From positions 1-45,824 of IMG/VR virus record IMGVR_UViG_3300025168_000157: a stretch of DNA of 45,824 nucleotides. One strand, written 5' to 3'. Positions within the stretch are counted from its first letter, which is position 1. Every line of letters begins with the position of its first letter. Under the pieces are notes generated by a model that worked only from the letters and a program-made list of their open reading frames with translations, made no database searches and was not told where the DNA came from. The position numbers and the translations under genes were made by a program. This document shows positions 35,652 through 42,733 of the stretch, piece by piece. The stretch is from a virus.

Positions 35652-35789
35652 TCAAAATCCGTTATTCTTTAGCTGACGAAGGGTAAAGTCAATAATCTTG
35701 ATGACAGGCCACGCAACGAGGACTATGGGAATCACCACCGCACCAGCTAACAATTCAGTCCATTTGGCACGATCAGAATTGTCTGACAT
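35652..35789 (-). CDS. 45-residue one-pass membrane protein
   Basis: ATG 35789 gives MSDNSDRAKWTELL followed by a single hydrophobic helix (AGAVVIPIVLVAWPVIKIID) and a basic tail. The size, polarity and positive C-terminus fit a membrane micro-protein such as a small holin-like or anchor protein. A perfect CGCAT/ATGCG hairpin lies 9 nt upstream of the start at 35798-35811 and could affect translation. It lacks the tag although it lies among tagged genes. Confidence 0.5.
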   Translation of the reverse strand: MSDNSDRAKWTELLAGAVVIPIVLVAWPVIKIIDFTLRQLKNNGF

Positions 35790-35839
35790 GGATTTTTCGC
35801 ATCCGTATGCGTTTATGTTTCTTTTTAATCCAAACAATA

Positions 35840-35875
35840 TTATTGATAAGACTTAGAAATGTCAAACGCTGTCAT
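35840..35875 (-). pseudogene. tag-only fossil reading frame
   Basis: Directly after the stop of the 108-residue tagged gene, GGTGAATAAG precedes an ATG encoding MTAFDISKSYQ and a stop. The first five residues equal the start of the tag (MTAFD), and the leader matches the leader of neighbouring tagged genes (GGTGATTAAG). The body is missing. It looks like the 5' end of a cassette whose body was lost, or a spare insertion point. Confidence 0.5.
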
Positions 35876-35876
35876 C

Positions 35877-36203
35877 TTATTCACCGCCATAGAGTTGGGC
35901 GTTTTGCTTTTCTTCGTGTTGGGTGATAAGATCCTCCCAATCCCATTCAGAAATACTAACGAATGCCTTACCTTCTTCGGTTGAAGGATCAAAGTATGTT
36001 CCTCCACCATTCCCCTCATTGTAAATCACGCCATGTTCTGTCGGAGCTTCATAAGCTATGCCCCTACGAGTTTCATAATATCGAATAGGACCGTTAATTT
36101 GGGGAAGATGGCTGAAATCTTTCATTTGTGCAGCTTCGCTACTTTCTCTAATATCTTCCTCCATGCCTTTCACGACACCCCAAGCCTTGCCGAATGCGGT
36201 CAT
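35877..36203 (-). CDS. tagged acidic small protein
   Basis: The product has 108 residues from ATG 36203, so that it begins MTAFGKAWGVVK. The GTG two codons earlier is possible, but the leader of the related genes favours the ATG. The rest is acidic with aromatic residues (GPIRYYETRRGIAYEAPTEH, YFDPSTEEGKAFVSISEWDW). No motif. Start and stop are 2 nt from the neighbours. Confidence 0.65.
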   Translation of the reverse strand: MTAFGKAWGVVKGMEEDIRESSEAAQMKDFSHLPQINGPIRYYETRRGIAYEAPTEHGVIYNEGNGGGTYFDPSTEEGKAFVSISEWDWEDLITQHEEKQNAQLYGGE

Positions 36204-36205
36204 CT

Positions 36206-36460
36206 TCACATCTCCATTATTTTTTGCCTAAGTGCGATAAGAGCCTCGACATTACCATCAAAACCACCTGAACCCCGTGCATCTCTCATCTGTGCCACTT
36301 CATCGGTTGTAAGTCCTGTAATGCCTTCTTCTCTAATTACATCTATGAGTTGTTCATTGGTTAAACCGTGATAACCGGGTATATTTCTCCTAACTTTGTC
36401 TAAAAGCATCTCTATTTCATCGCCTTTCACGATACCCCAAGCCTTGTCGAATGCGGTCAT
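36206..36460 (-). CDS. tagged small helical protein
   Basis: The product has 84 residues from ATG 36460, preceded by AGGTGATTAAG, a clear ribosome site. It begins MTAFDKAWGIVKGDE. The body is short helices (LLDKVRRNIPGYHGLTNEQL, DVIREEGITGLTTDEVAQM) reminiscent of a small UBA- or SAP-like fold. The DNA of its first ten codons is nearly identical to those of the neighbours at 36203 and 37732. Confidence 0.65.
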   Translation of the reverse strand: MTAFDKAWGIVKGDEIEMLLDKVRRNIPGYHGLTNEQLIDVIREEGITGLTTDEVAQMRDARGSGGFDGNVEALIALRQKIMEM

Positions 36461-36465
36461 CTTAA

Positions 36466-37005
36466 TCACCTGTAAGCTTCAGTATAAGCTCTCATCAAAT
36501 CTCTTCCTTTACAGCCTACCAATCGGCAAACCTGTTGAACGGCTTCCATAACAGGCATACCCTGTTCAACCAAATCTCTCACTTCTTCAACGAAATCTTC
36601 TGCACCGTTCATTTCATATTGAAGCTGACCAGATGGTGTCAAATCTTCACCATCAGGATTTTCATCGTATTTCTTTACAGGTCCTCTTGGTGTAGGACCA
36701 GCTCTTTTGAATCTCTCAATGAGTCCTTTTGATCCAAGAGCTTGAGATGAGCTATCAGGTATTGAAGCTGGTTCATTGTCAAACATATCTTTGAGCCTTC
36801 CATACTCATCTTCAATACCATCATTATCTGTTTCTAATATGTCAGCCATAACTTTTCGATTATGTTCTTCACCACCAGTTGTTGATTTCATATCTGCAAA
36901 TCTTTTAGGAACAGGTCTGCCACCTTCTTTGAGTGAATCCAGCTTACTATTAAACTTCTCACCGAAGTCAGCCTTAACCACATTCCATGCTTCTTCAAAA
37001 CTCAA
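36466..37005 (-). CDS. tagged acidic protein (TTG start)
   Basis: The 179-residue product starts at TTG, which overlaps the upstream stop as TTGA and is preceded by GGGAG. The tag is MSFEEAWNVVKAD. The body is charged and mostly disordered in the middle (acidic, then RFKRAGPTPRGPVKKYDENP). The C-terminus is a helix with two cysteines (AVQQVCRLVGCKGRDLMRAY). No family recognised. Confidence 0.65.
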   Translation of the reverse strand: MSFEEAWNVVKADFGEKFNSKLDSLKEGGRPVPKRFADMKSTTGGEEHNRKVMADILETDNDGIEDEYGRLKDMFDNEPASIPDSSSQALGSKGLIERFKRAGPTPRGPVKKYDENPDGEDLTPSGQLQYEMNGAEDFVEEVRDLVEQGMPVMEAVQQVCRLVGCKGRDLMRAYTEAYR

Positions 37006-37502
37006 CCTAACATCTCCCTTATCATTTCTATTTGTTCGGGGGAGGCACTTCTTAGCATATTTACAACTTCAGGATTTACGCCCCTCATCATAGAAGGAGG
37101 TTCATAGACATCTGAAGGTCTTGGAGTGTATGGGTTTTCTTTCAACCAAGCTTGCATGGCTTGTTCATAGGCATCATCATCAGTAAAATCAAGACCAAGC
37201 CCGTCAATAGCCTCATCATCCATGTGAGAGTGAGGCCAATCATCCAAGTAAGCGTCTAAATCCCCCTCTCTCATATAACCGCCTTTAACCCCGCCTGTTT
37301 CACCGTATCTTTGTGAAACTAAATCACTAAGCTCTTTACCCGATCCTTGTAAGGCATCCAAATAGCCCATGCCATAATCGCCAGCTTCATCGTCATTCAT
37401 GCCCATAGCCATACTAACTATGTGTTGAATGAGCCTTCTTTCTTCGTCATCATGCTCTTGGCCCATTTTTACGATCCCCCAAGCATTGTCGAATGCGGTC
37501 AT
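37002..37502 (-). CDS. tagged acidic protein with C-terminal repeat-like helix
   Basis: The product has 166 residues from ATG 37502 (an adjacent ATG at 37505 is equally possible). It begins MTAFDNAWGIVKMGQ; the rest is acidic (DDEERRLIQHIVSMAMGMND, YLDDWPHSHMDDEAIDGLG). It ends in PEVVNMLRSASPEQIEMIRE, a helix-loop-helix. The ribosome site is GGAGAGATGA. No catalytic motif. Confidence 0.65.
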   Translation of the reverse strand: MTAFDNAWGIVKMGQEHDDEERRLIQHIVSMAMGMNDDEAGDYGMGYLDALQGSGKELSDLVSQRYGETGGVKGGYMREGDLDAYLDDWPHSHMDDEAIDGLGLDFTDDDAYEQAMQAWLKENPYTPRPSDVYEPPSMMRGVNPEVVNMLRSASPEQIEMIREMLG

Positions 37503-37732
37503 CATTCATCTCTCCAATTCGGGCTTGAGTCTGGATGTGGGTCAGGATTACAACTGCAACTCGCCCACGGCGACTTTTCACCACTCATTCGTATTTTGAC
37601 TTGTTCATTACAAGTAGGACATATCGGTGCATTTTCTAAATCCTCATGCGAAACGACTCTATCCAATTCATCAAAAAAATCCTCAACCTTATCGCTTTTC
37701 ACGACACCCCAAGCCTTGTCGAATGCTGTCAT
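37502..37732 (-). CDS. tagged zinc-knuckle micro-protein
   Basis: The product has 76 residues from ATG 37732, chosen by comparison with the other MTAFDKAWG starts; it lies 1 nt after the upstream stop. The tag is followed by an acidic helix (EDFFDELDRVVSHEDLENA) and two cysteine pairs (CPTCNEQV and CSCNP). A small zinc protein of unknown function. Confidence 0.65.
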   Translation of the reverse strand: MTAFDKAWGVVKSDKVEDFFDELDRVVSHEDLENAPICPTCNEQVKIRMSGEKSPWASCSCNPDPHPDSSPNWRDE

Positions 37733-37733
37733 C

Positions 37734-38249
37734 TTAATCATCACTCCACGGCGGCTCTCCATTTTGACATGGTGAGCAACCACCCATTGACATCATTTCT
37801 GATGCACAATTAGAACAGAAATTAGCATCATCCCACTCATAGGGCATAAGAGGATGCAATTTACATTGAATAAACATTTTTGCTTCTTCGCCGCACATGG
37901 CACAACCTATTCCTTGATACGATGGTGGTTTTGTCTCCAAGTTTTCTTCTTTGCTAACTTTTGATTGCTGACAATTTCGACAACGTGTAGAGCCATCCTG
38001 TCTTTCGATTAAACGTGGACTATCGCAACACGAACCTGCCTTAACAACACCCCAAGCCTTCTCAAAATTATCAGGTTGCATCAAACCGCCATCGGCATTA
38101 TCATGCACATCGTCAATATGTGCGTTTAGTCCAAACTCTTGAGCTACTTGACCCAATGCCTTTTCCAATTCAAAGTAAAACCCAGATTCATCATCTACGC
38201 CACCTTCAACATCTCCGTGCAGGGTTATACTAATTATTACTTGACTCAT
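37734..38249 (-). CDS. zinc-ribbon protein with internal FEKAW tag
   Basis: The product has 171 residues from ATG 38249 (38258 is an alternative). Residues 1-55 form a separate small alpha/beta domain (SQVIISITLHGD ... FYFELEKALGQVAQEFGL). Then comes MQPDNFEKAWGVVKAG, with the tag at about residues 62-70. Three cysteine pairs follow (CCDSPRLI, CRNCQQS, CAMCGEEA, then CSNCASE). A GGCGG precedes the internal ATG of MQPDNF, so a short form starting there is possible. The layout looks like a fusion of an upstream small gene to a normal tagged gene. Confidence 0.6.
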   Translation of the reverse strand: MSQVIISITLHGDVEGGVDDESGFYFELEKALGQVAQEFGLNAHIDDVHDNADGGLMQPDNFEKAWGVVKAGSCCDSPRLIERQDGSTRCRNCQQSKVSKEENLETKPPSYQGIGCAMCGEEAKMFIQCKLHPLMPYEWDDANFCSNCASEMMSMGGCSPCQNGEPPWSDD

Positions 38250-38259
38250 CTTAATCATC

Positions 38260-38877
38260 TCAATACATATTTCTAAAATCTACGGGTGAACCTGATTGTT
38301 CATCATTAGCTAATCTTGATAATAATTCCATCATGTTCATTCTTTCGACTCTTCCTCTTTGGCCGTGTCGGTCATGATCATAACTAAATCCACTTTCACC
38401 ATAATTTCCATCACCAACTCTATCGTATTGTAATCTGTAATTCAAATCATAAGGGAAATCATTTGAGTATTGATCCATGCCACTAAGCGATTCTCTTTCA
38501 TCGTCTTGCATTTCCCAATCATCTTGGAAAAGCTCTTTTTCAGATGGTCTGCCCCGTGAAAGACCAGCGAAATCACCCCCCATGTCTGTACCTGTGTGCA
38601 TCCACATTTCTGGGTTTTGAGATAGCATTTCTATTATTGGAAGCATAGATTTTGGCATTTTGACATAGACCATCTCTTCGTCAGTCATCGCCTTTTTCAT
38701 GAAATTATATCTTCCCTTAGCATCTTCTTCTGCATATTTTTTCTCTCTTTCTTCGGGTGTTGATAGACAATGGGTGCATTTACCACTCATATCAGTAGTT
38801 ATGCAGTTCTCGCACATCTCATCATCTTCATCTTCATCTTTAGCTATCTTCCAAGATTTATTGAACGCATCGCTCAT
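38260..38877 (-). CDS. tagged Cys-containing acidic protein
   Basis: The product has 205 residues from ATG 38877, placing the tag FNKSWKIAK at residues 5-13. No ribosome site precedes it, but the 16-nt promoter-like element ending 19 nt upstream does, so the mRNA may be leaderless. It has a four-cysteine knuckle (CENCITTDMSGKCTHC) near residue 22, then long acidic, Tyr/Arg-containing segments. An in-frame upstream ATG at 38931 is less likely because it would place the promoter element inside the gene. Confidence 0.6.
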   Translation of the reverse strand: MSDAFNKSWKIAKDEDEDDEMCENCITTDMSGKCTHCLSTPEEREKKYAEEDAKGRYNFMKKAMTDEEMVYVKMPKSMLPIIEMLSQNPEMWMHTGTDMGGDFAGLSRGRPSEKELFQDDWEMQDDERESLSGMDQYSNDFPYDLNYRLQYDRVGDGNYGESGFSYDHDRHGQRGRVERMNMMELLSRLANDEQSGSPVDFRNMY

Positions 38878-38896
38878 GTAATTTGATCTATGAAGG

Positions 38897-38912
38897 ACAA
38901 TAGATTTTAACA
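38897..38912 (-). promoter_or_regulatory. shared promoter-like element upstream of 38877 gene
   Basis: The minus-strand sequence TGTTAAAATCTATTGT occurs here and, identically over all 16 nt, at 45124-45139, each time upstream of a tagged gene without a ribosome site. The TTAAAA core is centred about 30 nt before the ATG, the distance expected for an archaeal TATA box on a leaderless transcript. The assignment as a promoter is inference. Confidence 0.45.
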
Positions 38913-38917
38913 GTTCA

Positions 38918-39361
38918 CTAAATATCGTCATAAAATCCTAAGCTTTGGCGTAATTTTAACTTTTCTTTGTGATCTCTTAGCAGTTCAATAGCTCTTTCGA
39001 TATTGATTTCGTTTGTTTCTCGGTTTCTAGCTTGATTTAGAAGCATACTGAAATCTTCTTTTACCTTGCCTCTAATTTGATGTCCTTTCTTTGAACCTCT
39101 TGACCTATTCAAAGCTTCAAAATAATAAGATTCTATTGCGGTATCTAAATCATCAAAAGGACCAGAATAATTATCGGTGGCCGACCTTGCATCTGTAGCA
39201 TTAACAAAACCACCACAGTTTGGGCAAAAACCAAGCTCATCAAGCACATCAAGTTTTGATGATCCACTAATTGGGATTCTTTTTGCTTGACCTATACTCA
39301 TTAGAGGATTACCACAGTTAGTGCAATTGAAACCCCATTTGTTAGACCATTCATCAGTCAA
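38918..39361 (-). CDS. zinc-ribbon protein with TTG start
   Basis: The start is TTG at 39361. It overlaps the upstream stop as TTGACTGA and has the strongest ribosome site in the window (AAGGAGG, 7 nt away). An ATG at 39412 would overlap the upstream gene by 59 nt. The 147-residue product has CTNCGNP and CPNCGGF knuckles in its first 55 residues, the pattern of a zinc ribbon, and then a charged helical region (INIERAIELLRDHKEKLKLR). It lacks the tag, although TDEWSNKWGF at its N-terminus is faintly similar. Confidence 0.7.
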   Translation of the reverse strand: MTDEWSNKWGFNCTNCGNPLMSIGQAKRIPISGSSKLDVLDELGFCPNCGGFVNATDARSATDNYSGPFDDLDTAIESYYFEALNRSRGSKKGHQIRGKVKEDFSMLLNQARNRETNEINIERAIELLRDHKEKLKLRQSLGFYDDI

Positions 39362-40388
39362 GTGTATTCCTCCTTGCGTTTTCTCTTGCCCTAAGCCCCA
39401 TAGATTCTTCAAAAGACCGATTTTCTTTAGGGTTACGAGCTAAATCTAATATATCTGCAACATCGGAATCGGGATATTTATTTAATGCCTCGAATCTCTC
39501 TTCTGGTGTTGCCCCCATTATGTGAGCTTCAGCAGCGTGAGCTGCATACTCTTGAGATGAAAACCATTTTCTATTCACTTCTCGTTGCATCTGTCTCGCC
39601 ATCTCCCTTTTCTCAGAATCGCTCAATCCTTCGGGATATTCGCCTCTTTGCCGTGCATATTCCCATAAATCATCGGAATGAGGTTGGTTTAGTGCTTGAT
39701 GAGTTTGCTCATGTGCAAAGACTTGAGCTATCCTTCTAATCATCTCATCCTCATCTGTTTTACCACCCCAGCTCGGATCATCCCATGTCATACCGCCTAA
39801 ATTAACGAATGCTTCATCATTATTTGGGTCATACCCCCCTGCTGTGAGCATATCGGGGAATCTTCGGAGATAACGAAACTCTTTCACAATCTTTGGGTGA
39901 ATGTTGCCTTCGGGGTCTGTAGCTACCCATGGCTTTTGTGATGCACTATCAATCATGCCTTCATCTACTAGCTTATTCCAATAATCAACGGTATCGTTTT
40001 CAATATTGGTAACTCTAATCGGTAAATCCTTGCCCTCATATTCTTTAGGGGACTCCGAAATATCAGTTATCATTTCATTTAGCCTATCTCTTGATAGTCC
40101 TTGACCTTGCTTATCATTAGCCATTTGGAATAGAACCATTTGCAGATATGAGCCGAGTTCGGGGTCATCACCTTCTTCTACCCAATTCGCATAACCTTGT
40201 GCATCACCTTGTTCTGACTCCCAAAGCATTGGGTTGTCATCATTATGCCCAATCATCCTATCCTCTGCTACATTGATTACATTAAACTCGTAATTCTCAG
40301 CATCATCGTGCCAATCATCAGTATTGACTTGATAGGGGTGATAGATAGGCATCTTCACCAAATCCCAAGCTCGGTCAAAGGCGGTCAT
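39354..40388 (-). CDS. tagged HExxH metallopeptidase with possible GNAT domain
   Basis: The 344-residue product begins MTAFDRAWDLVKMP. Residues 35-148 resemble a GNAT acetyltransferase: a QGQGLSRDRL loop like the acetyl-CoA-binding RxxGxG, then LPIRVTNIENDTVDYWNKLV, like the N..a..Y.klGF end of that fold. Residues 216-240 contain a zinc-peptidase helix with HEQTH (226-230); the rest is helical with many Arg and Glu. Both assignments are by motif; the HExxH is clear, the GNAT part less so. It would be a two-activity effector behind the tag. It overlaps the upstream gene as ATGA. Confidence 0.6.
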   Translation of the reverse strand: MTAFDRAWDLVKMPIYHPYQVNTDDWHDDAENYEFNVINVAEDRMIGHNDDNPMLWESEQGDAQGYANWVEEGDDPELGSYLQMVLFQMANDKQGQGLSRDRLNEMITDISESPKEYEGKDLPIRVTNIENDTVDYWNKLVDEGMIDSASQKPWVATDPEGNIHPKIVKEFRYLRRFPDMLTAGGYDPNNDEAFVNLGGMTWDDPSWGGKTDEDEMIRRIAQVFAHEQTHQALNQPHSDDLWEYARQRGEYPEGLSDSEKREMARQMQREVNRKWFSSQEYAAHAAEAHIMGATPEERFEALNKYPDSDVADILDLARNPKENRSFEESMGLRARENARRNTLD

Positions 40389-40819
40389 TCTCGCTTCAAC
40401 CCCTCTAATTCTTTGTGATGGCGCATAACCCGATTTATACGTTCTTGTGCGCTTTCTACTGTCCTGTAATCCTCATCAGACCACACTTCAGAAAAGGTGT
40501 CCGATGGAACATCAGTTTCCGAAGTCCAAAATCGGGGGTTATCATTTCCCGCTTCCATTTCTTGTGTGGGTTCTGAATGGATGATGACGGGGTAAGTATC
40601 GGGGTGTGATTCAGGCCACCTTTCCCTATCTCTATCTGCGGCTTTGGTCGCATGGGTCAAAGCCTCAATTGGGCTACCTGCAAACCACGCCAAACGATTA
40701 CCCATAGAATCAGGATTAGGTTTCAACAACCCTGCTTCTTGAATCTCTTTCCATCGTTTTGAAGAAGTGCCATGAAACGGCATCTTCACAACATCCCACG
40801 CTCGGTCAAAGGCGGTCAT
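40385..40819 (-). CDS. possible internal start giving the ART domain alone
   Basis: The ATG at 40819 opens the second tag in frame, with a weak AAGTGAG ribosome site about 4 nt upstream. It would make a 144-residue protein with a normal N-terminal tag and the ART-like domain, like the other tagged genes. This looks like a former separate gene that became fused when the upstream gene lost its stop. Confidence 0.4.
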   Translation of the reverse strand: MTAFDRAWDVVKMPFHGTSSKRWKEIQEAGLLKPNPDSMGNRLAWFAGSPIEALTHATKAADRDRERWPESHPDTYPVIIHSEPTQEMEAGNDNPRFWTSETDVPSDTFSEVWSDEDYRTVESAQERINRVMRHHKELEGLKRE

Positions 40820-41233
40820 TTGCTCACTTGCTAACTTTTCTTGCCATTCTTCACTTTTGCTCTCATCAAGGTGAAAATCGCCAATCTTATCTCTTTTTGA
40901 TTCGGGATTTGGAAGAAATATACGAGCATACTTTGATTTTTTACGGTTTTTACGAGGTCTTGCGAGATTTGCTATATCATCTTGCATATTTCTCCAAGAT
41001 TCTTCCGAATCAAGGTATTTTCCCTCATCATTTACAAGATTAGTGGGTTCTAAATGATCTCTAAACATCTTTTCAGGTTTGTCTGAATTGGGCATAAATG
41101 TTTCTATGGGGTCTGCGACATGGATAAAGTGTTGAACATTCTCATAGCCATCCTCTTTATCGTATGCTTGTTGAAGAGGGGCTATCATAGAATCCTCCCT
41201 ACTCCTACGCCATGCTCGGTCAAAGGCGGTCAT
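40385..41233 (-). CDS. double-tagged protein with ADP-ribosyltransferase-like domain
   Basis: The 282-residue product begins MTAFDRAWRRSRED (tag with a decayed second half) and has a complete second tag, MTAFDRAWDVVKMP, at residues 139-152. After it comes an ART-like domain: FHGTSSKRWKEIQEAGLL (His154), AWFAGSPIEALTHATKA, then YPVIIHSE and a late acidic Asp/Glu segment. HGT, an [FY]xA/T strand and a final acidic residue are the ART signature; phage T4 Alt and ModA belong to that superfamily. Residues 15-138 have no recognised fold and a basic RPRKNRKKSK patch. The ribosome site is GGGTGA, and the start overlaps the upstream stop as TAATG. Confidence 0.6.
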   Translation of the reverse strand: MTAFDRAWRRSREDSMIAPLQQAYDKEDGYENVQHFIHVADPIETFMPNSDKPEKMFRDHLEPTNLVNDEGKYLDSEESWRNMQDDIANLARPRKNRKKSKYARIFLPNPESKRDKIGDFHLDESKSEEWQEKLASEQMTAFDRAWDVVKMPFHGTSSKRWKEIQEAGLLKPNPDSMGNRLAWFAGSPIEALTHATKAADRDRERWPESHPDTYPVIIHSEPTQEMEAGNDNPRFWTSETDVPSDTFSEVWSDEDYRTVESAQERINRVMRHHKELEGLKRE

Positions 41234-42267
41234 TAGAAATCACCCGCACAGTCGCAGGGTCTTTTCCAATTAGGAGGGTAATAAGGTAAGTTTGGGTATC
41301 TGCCATAAGTGTCTTTCACCTTCTCGCAAAGCCAACACCTTTCTTTCTTAGCTACAGACCAAGCATCCTCAAACACATCACCAGAAGCTGTGAAATCGCC
41401 CGAAAAGTCCTCAGATATACAAGATTCCCATTGTTCAAGCACCTTTTTTGCTTTGGGGGCCATATCCTCATCCCCCATCAATTCTGCTTCGGGGTCATCA
41501 TACACAAGCCATTCCAACCATGAATGAAGTTCATCGCAATCTAATTCGCCCTCACCAAAACCATCTGTTCCGCCTTCAACACCTTTAGACCATATCCAAG
41601 GGTTGCTTTTGCTGTAATCTCCGGTCAATTCTTGATACAATTGTAGAGCTTCAAGACAGCACTTATCCGGTTCACCACCACCGCCACCAAGATTTACTTC
41701 AACTTCTTCATCCTCAAAAGGCATCTGTTCCTGTTCAACCATCCTTGCCGTTCCAGCTCTTTGTTGATCAAACTGTTTTGAAACACCTTCATTAAAATCC
41801 CCACCTTGATATTCTTCCGTAAAACCACAATGACCGCAACCTAACGAGATGCTATCATCAGACTCTCGAATTACCATCGCCCATTCGTCACATTCAGGAC
41901 ACTTTGATTCACCTATACCTTCTGCGTCTTTTTCTTCTTCTAATTGTCTAAGTGCGTTTTCTTCTGCTTCTTCTTCTTCATCCACATAGCTCATTGTAGA
42001 TGTGAAAGGAATACCTGCATCTCTCATACGAATCATGACTTCATCTGGTGTCGCACCTCTTAACGACCAATCAAGCTCCCAATCTCTACCGCCTTTTGGA
42101 AAACCACCACCCGCATCAAAAGAAATACCTTCAGCCATTAGCTCATCCCGGAGAGCCCATAACTTCTCAGCCACTTCAGGATCTGATGTATCTGTATTAA
42201 CTGAGTGATAAAACGGAGCTTTAGCTATCTTCCAAGCCGAATCAAACGGGTTATCCGCTACGCTCAT
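41233..42267 (-). CDS. double-tagged protein with zinc ribbon
   Basis: The product has 344 residues from ATG 42267. The N-terminal tag is FDSAWKIAK (residues 8-16), followed by APFYHSVNTD, which resembles the YHPYQVNTD after the tag of the metallopeptidase gene. A zinc ribbon (CPECDEW ... CGHCGF) lies around residues 120-150, followed by an acidic region and a helix (LDCDELHSWLEWLV). A second tag, FEDAWSVAKKER, lies at about residues 298-309. It is followed by CWLCEKV and CDCAGDF, as if a tagged zinc micro-protein were fused at the end. No ribosome site. Confidence 0.6.
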   Translation of the reverse strand: MSVADNPFDSAWKIAKAPFYHSVNTDTSDPEVAEKLWALRDELMAEGISFDAGGGFPKGGRDWELDWSLRGATPDEVMIRMRDAGIPFTSTMSYVDEEEEAEENALRQLEEEKDAEGIGESKCPECDEWAMVIRESDDSISLGCGHCGFTEEYQGGDFNEGVSKQFDQQRAGTARMVEQEQMPFEDEEVEVNLGGGGGEPDKCCLEALQLYQELTGDYSKSNPWIWSKGVEGGTDGFGEGELDCDELHSWLEWLVYDDPEAELMGDEDMAPKAKKVLEQWESCISEDFSGDFTASGDVFEDAWSVAKKERCWLCEKVKDTYGRYPNLPYYPPNWKRPCDCAGDF

Positions 42268-42353
42268 CAATTAGAGTTAAAATGACAATGGTTTATCGTT
42301 TTATCTTATCAACCAAAAAAAGAAACCATACAGGAAATAATTTTAGAAAGGCA
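42268..42353 (-). promoter_or_regulatory. AT-rich spacer before the 344-residue gene
   Basis: These 86 bp separate the stop of the 51-residue gene from the ATG at 42267. Reading towards the gene there is a T-rich run (GGTTTCTTTTTTTGG), then AAGATAAAACGATAAACC and CATTTTAAC about 15 nt before the start. The T-run could stop upstream transcription and an AT-rich box could start the next unit. No conserved element is certain. Confidence 0.3.
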
Positions 42354-42509
42354 CTACTTATCATAATTTTCACCTAATATTTGAGCTTGAGCAAACACTT
42401 CATCCATTAATTTACGTTGCGTTTCTAAATAATCACGCCATACAGGTTTTCGATTAACCTTCATCATTTCTTCTAATTGAATATCCCAATACTCTTCAGT
42501 CATACTCAT
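42354..42509 (-). CDS. 51-residue hypothetical protein
   Basis: A short frame beginning MSMTEEYWDIQLEEMMKVNR, charged and helical, with normal codon use and a purine-rich GAGAGAG stretch just upstream of the ATG. It contains no tag. It lies in the untagged block 42267-43056 together with another micro-protein and the Hc1-like gene. Probably real, but only the composition supports it. Confidence 0.5.
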   Translation of the reverse strand: MSMTEEYWDIQLEEMMKVNRKPVWRDYLETQRKLMDEVFAQAQILGENYDK

Positions 42510-42574
42510 ATTACTCTCTCTTTCTATACCCGCTTACCCAAACCCAAAAACTGTTAGAAACAGACCAAAAACAT

Positions 42575-42733
42575 TTATCTAGCTTGTTCATTGTTCGCCT
42601 CATCAATCAAAGTATGAATAAGGTGGCTAAATTGCATGGCGATAATTACAAAAAATGTATTGACATAAAACATCGCCATTTCTAATTTTAATGGTTGTGA
42701 AACTATGCTCTCTAACATCGCCATTTCAATCAT
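42575..42733 (-). CDS. 52-residue membrane micro-protein
   Basis: A short frame with an acidic N-terminus, EMAML/EMAMF repeats and one hydrophobic segment (MFYVNTFFVIIAMQFSHLI) that could cross a membrane. The GAAATGGCGATGTT coding sequence occurs twice about 50 bp apart. No classical ribosome site; a small hairpin lies directly before the ATG. No tag. Confidence 0.45.
   Translation of the reverse strand: MIEMAMLESIVSQPLKLEMAMFYVNTFFVIIAMQFSHLIHTLIDEANNEQAR

Noticed and set aside
36000-38260. The near-identical 5' ends of tagged genes as an insertion-sequence or integron-like site
   Set aside because: There are no terminal inverted repeats, no recombinase and no attC-like fold; conservation of the peptide with variable codons elsewhere explains them better.
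38918-39361. TDEWSNKWGF as a twentieth tag copy
   Set aside because: Only the Trp and basic residue agree; the Phe, Ala-Trp pair and final Val-x-Lys are missing.
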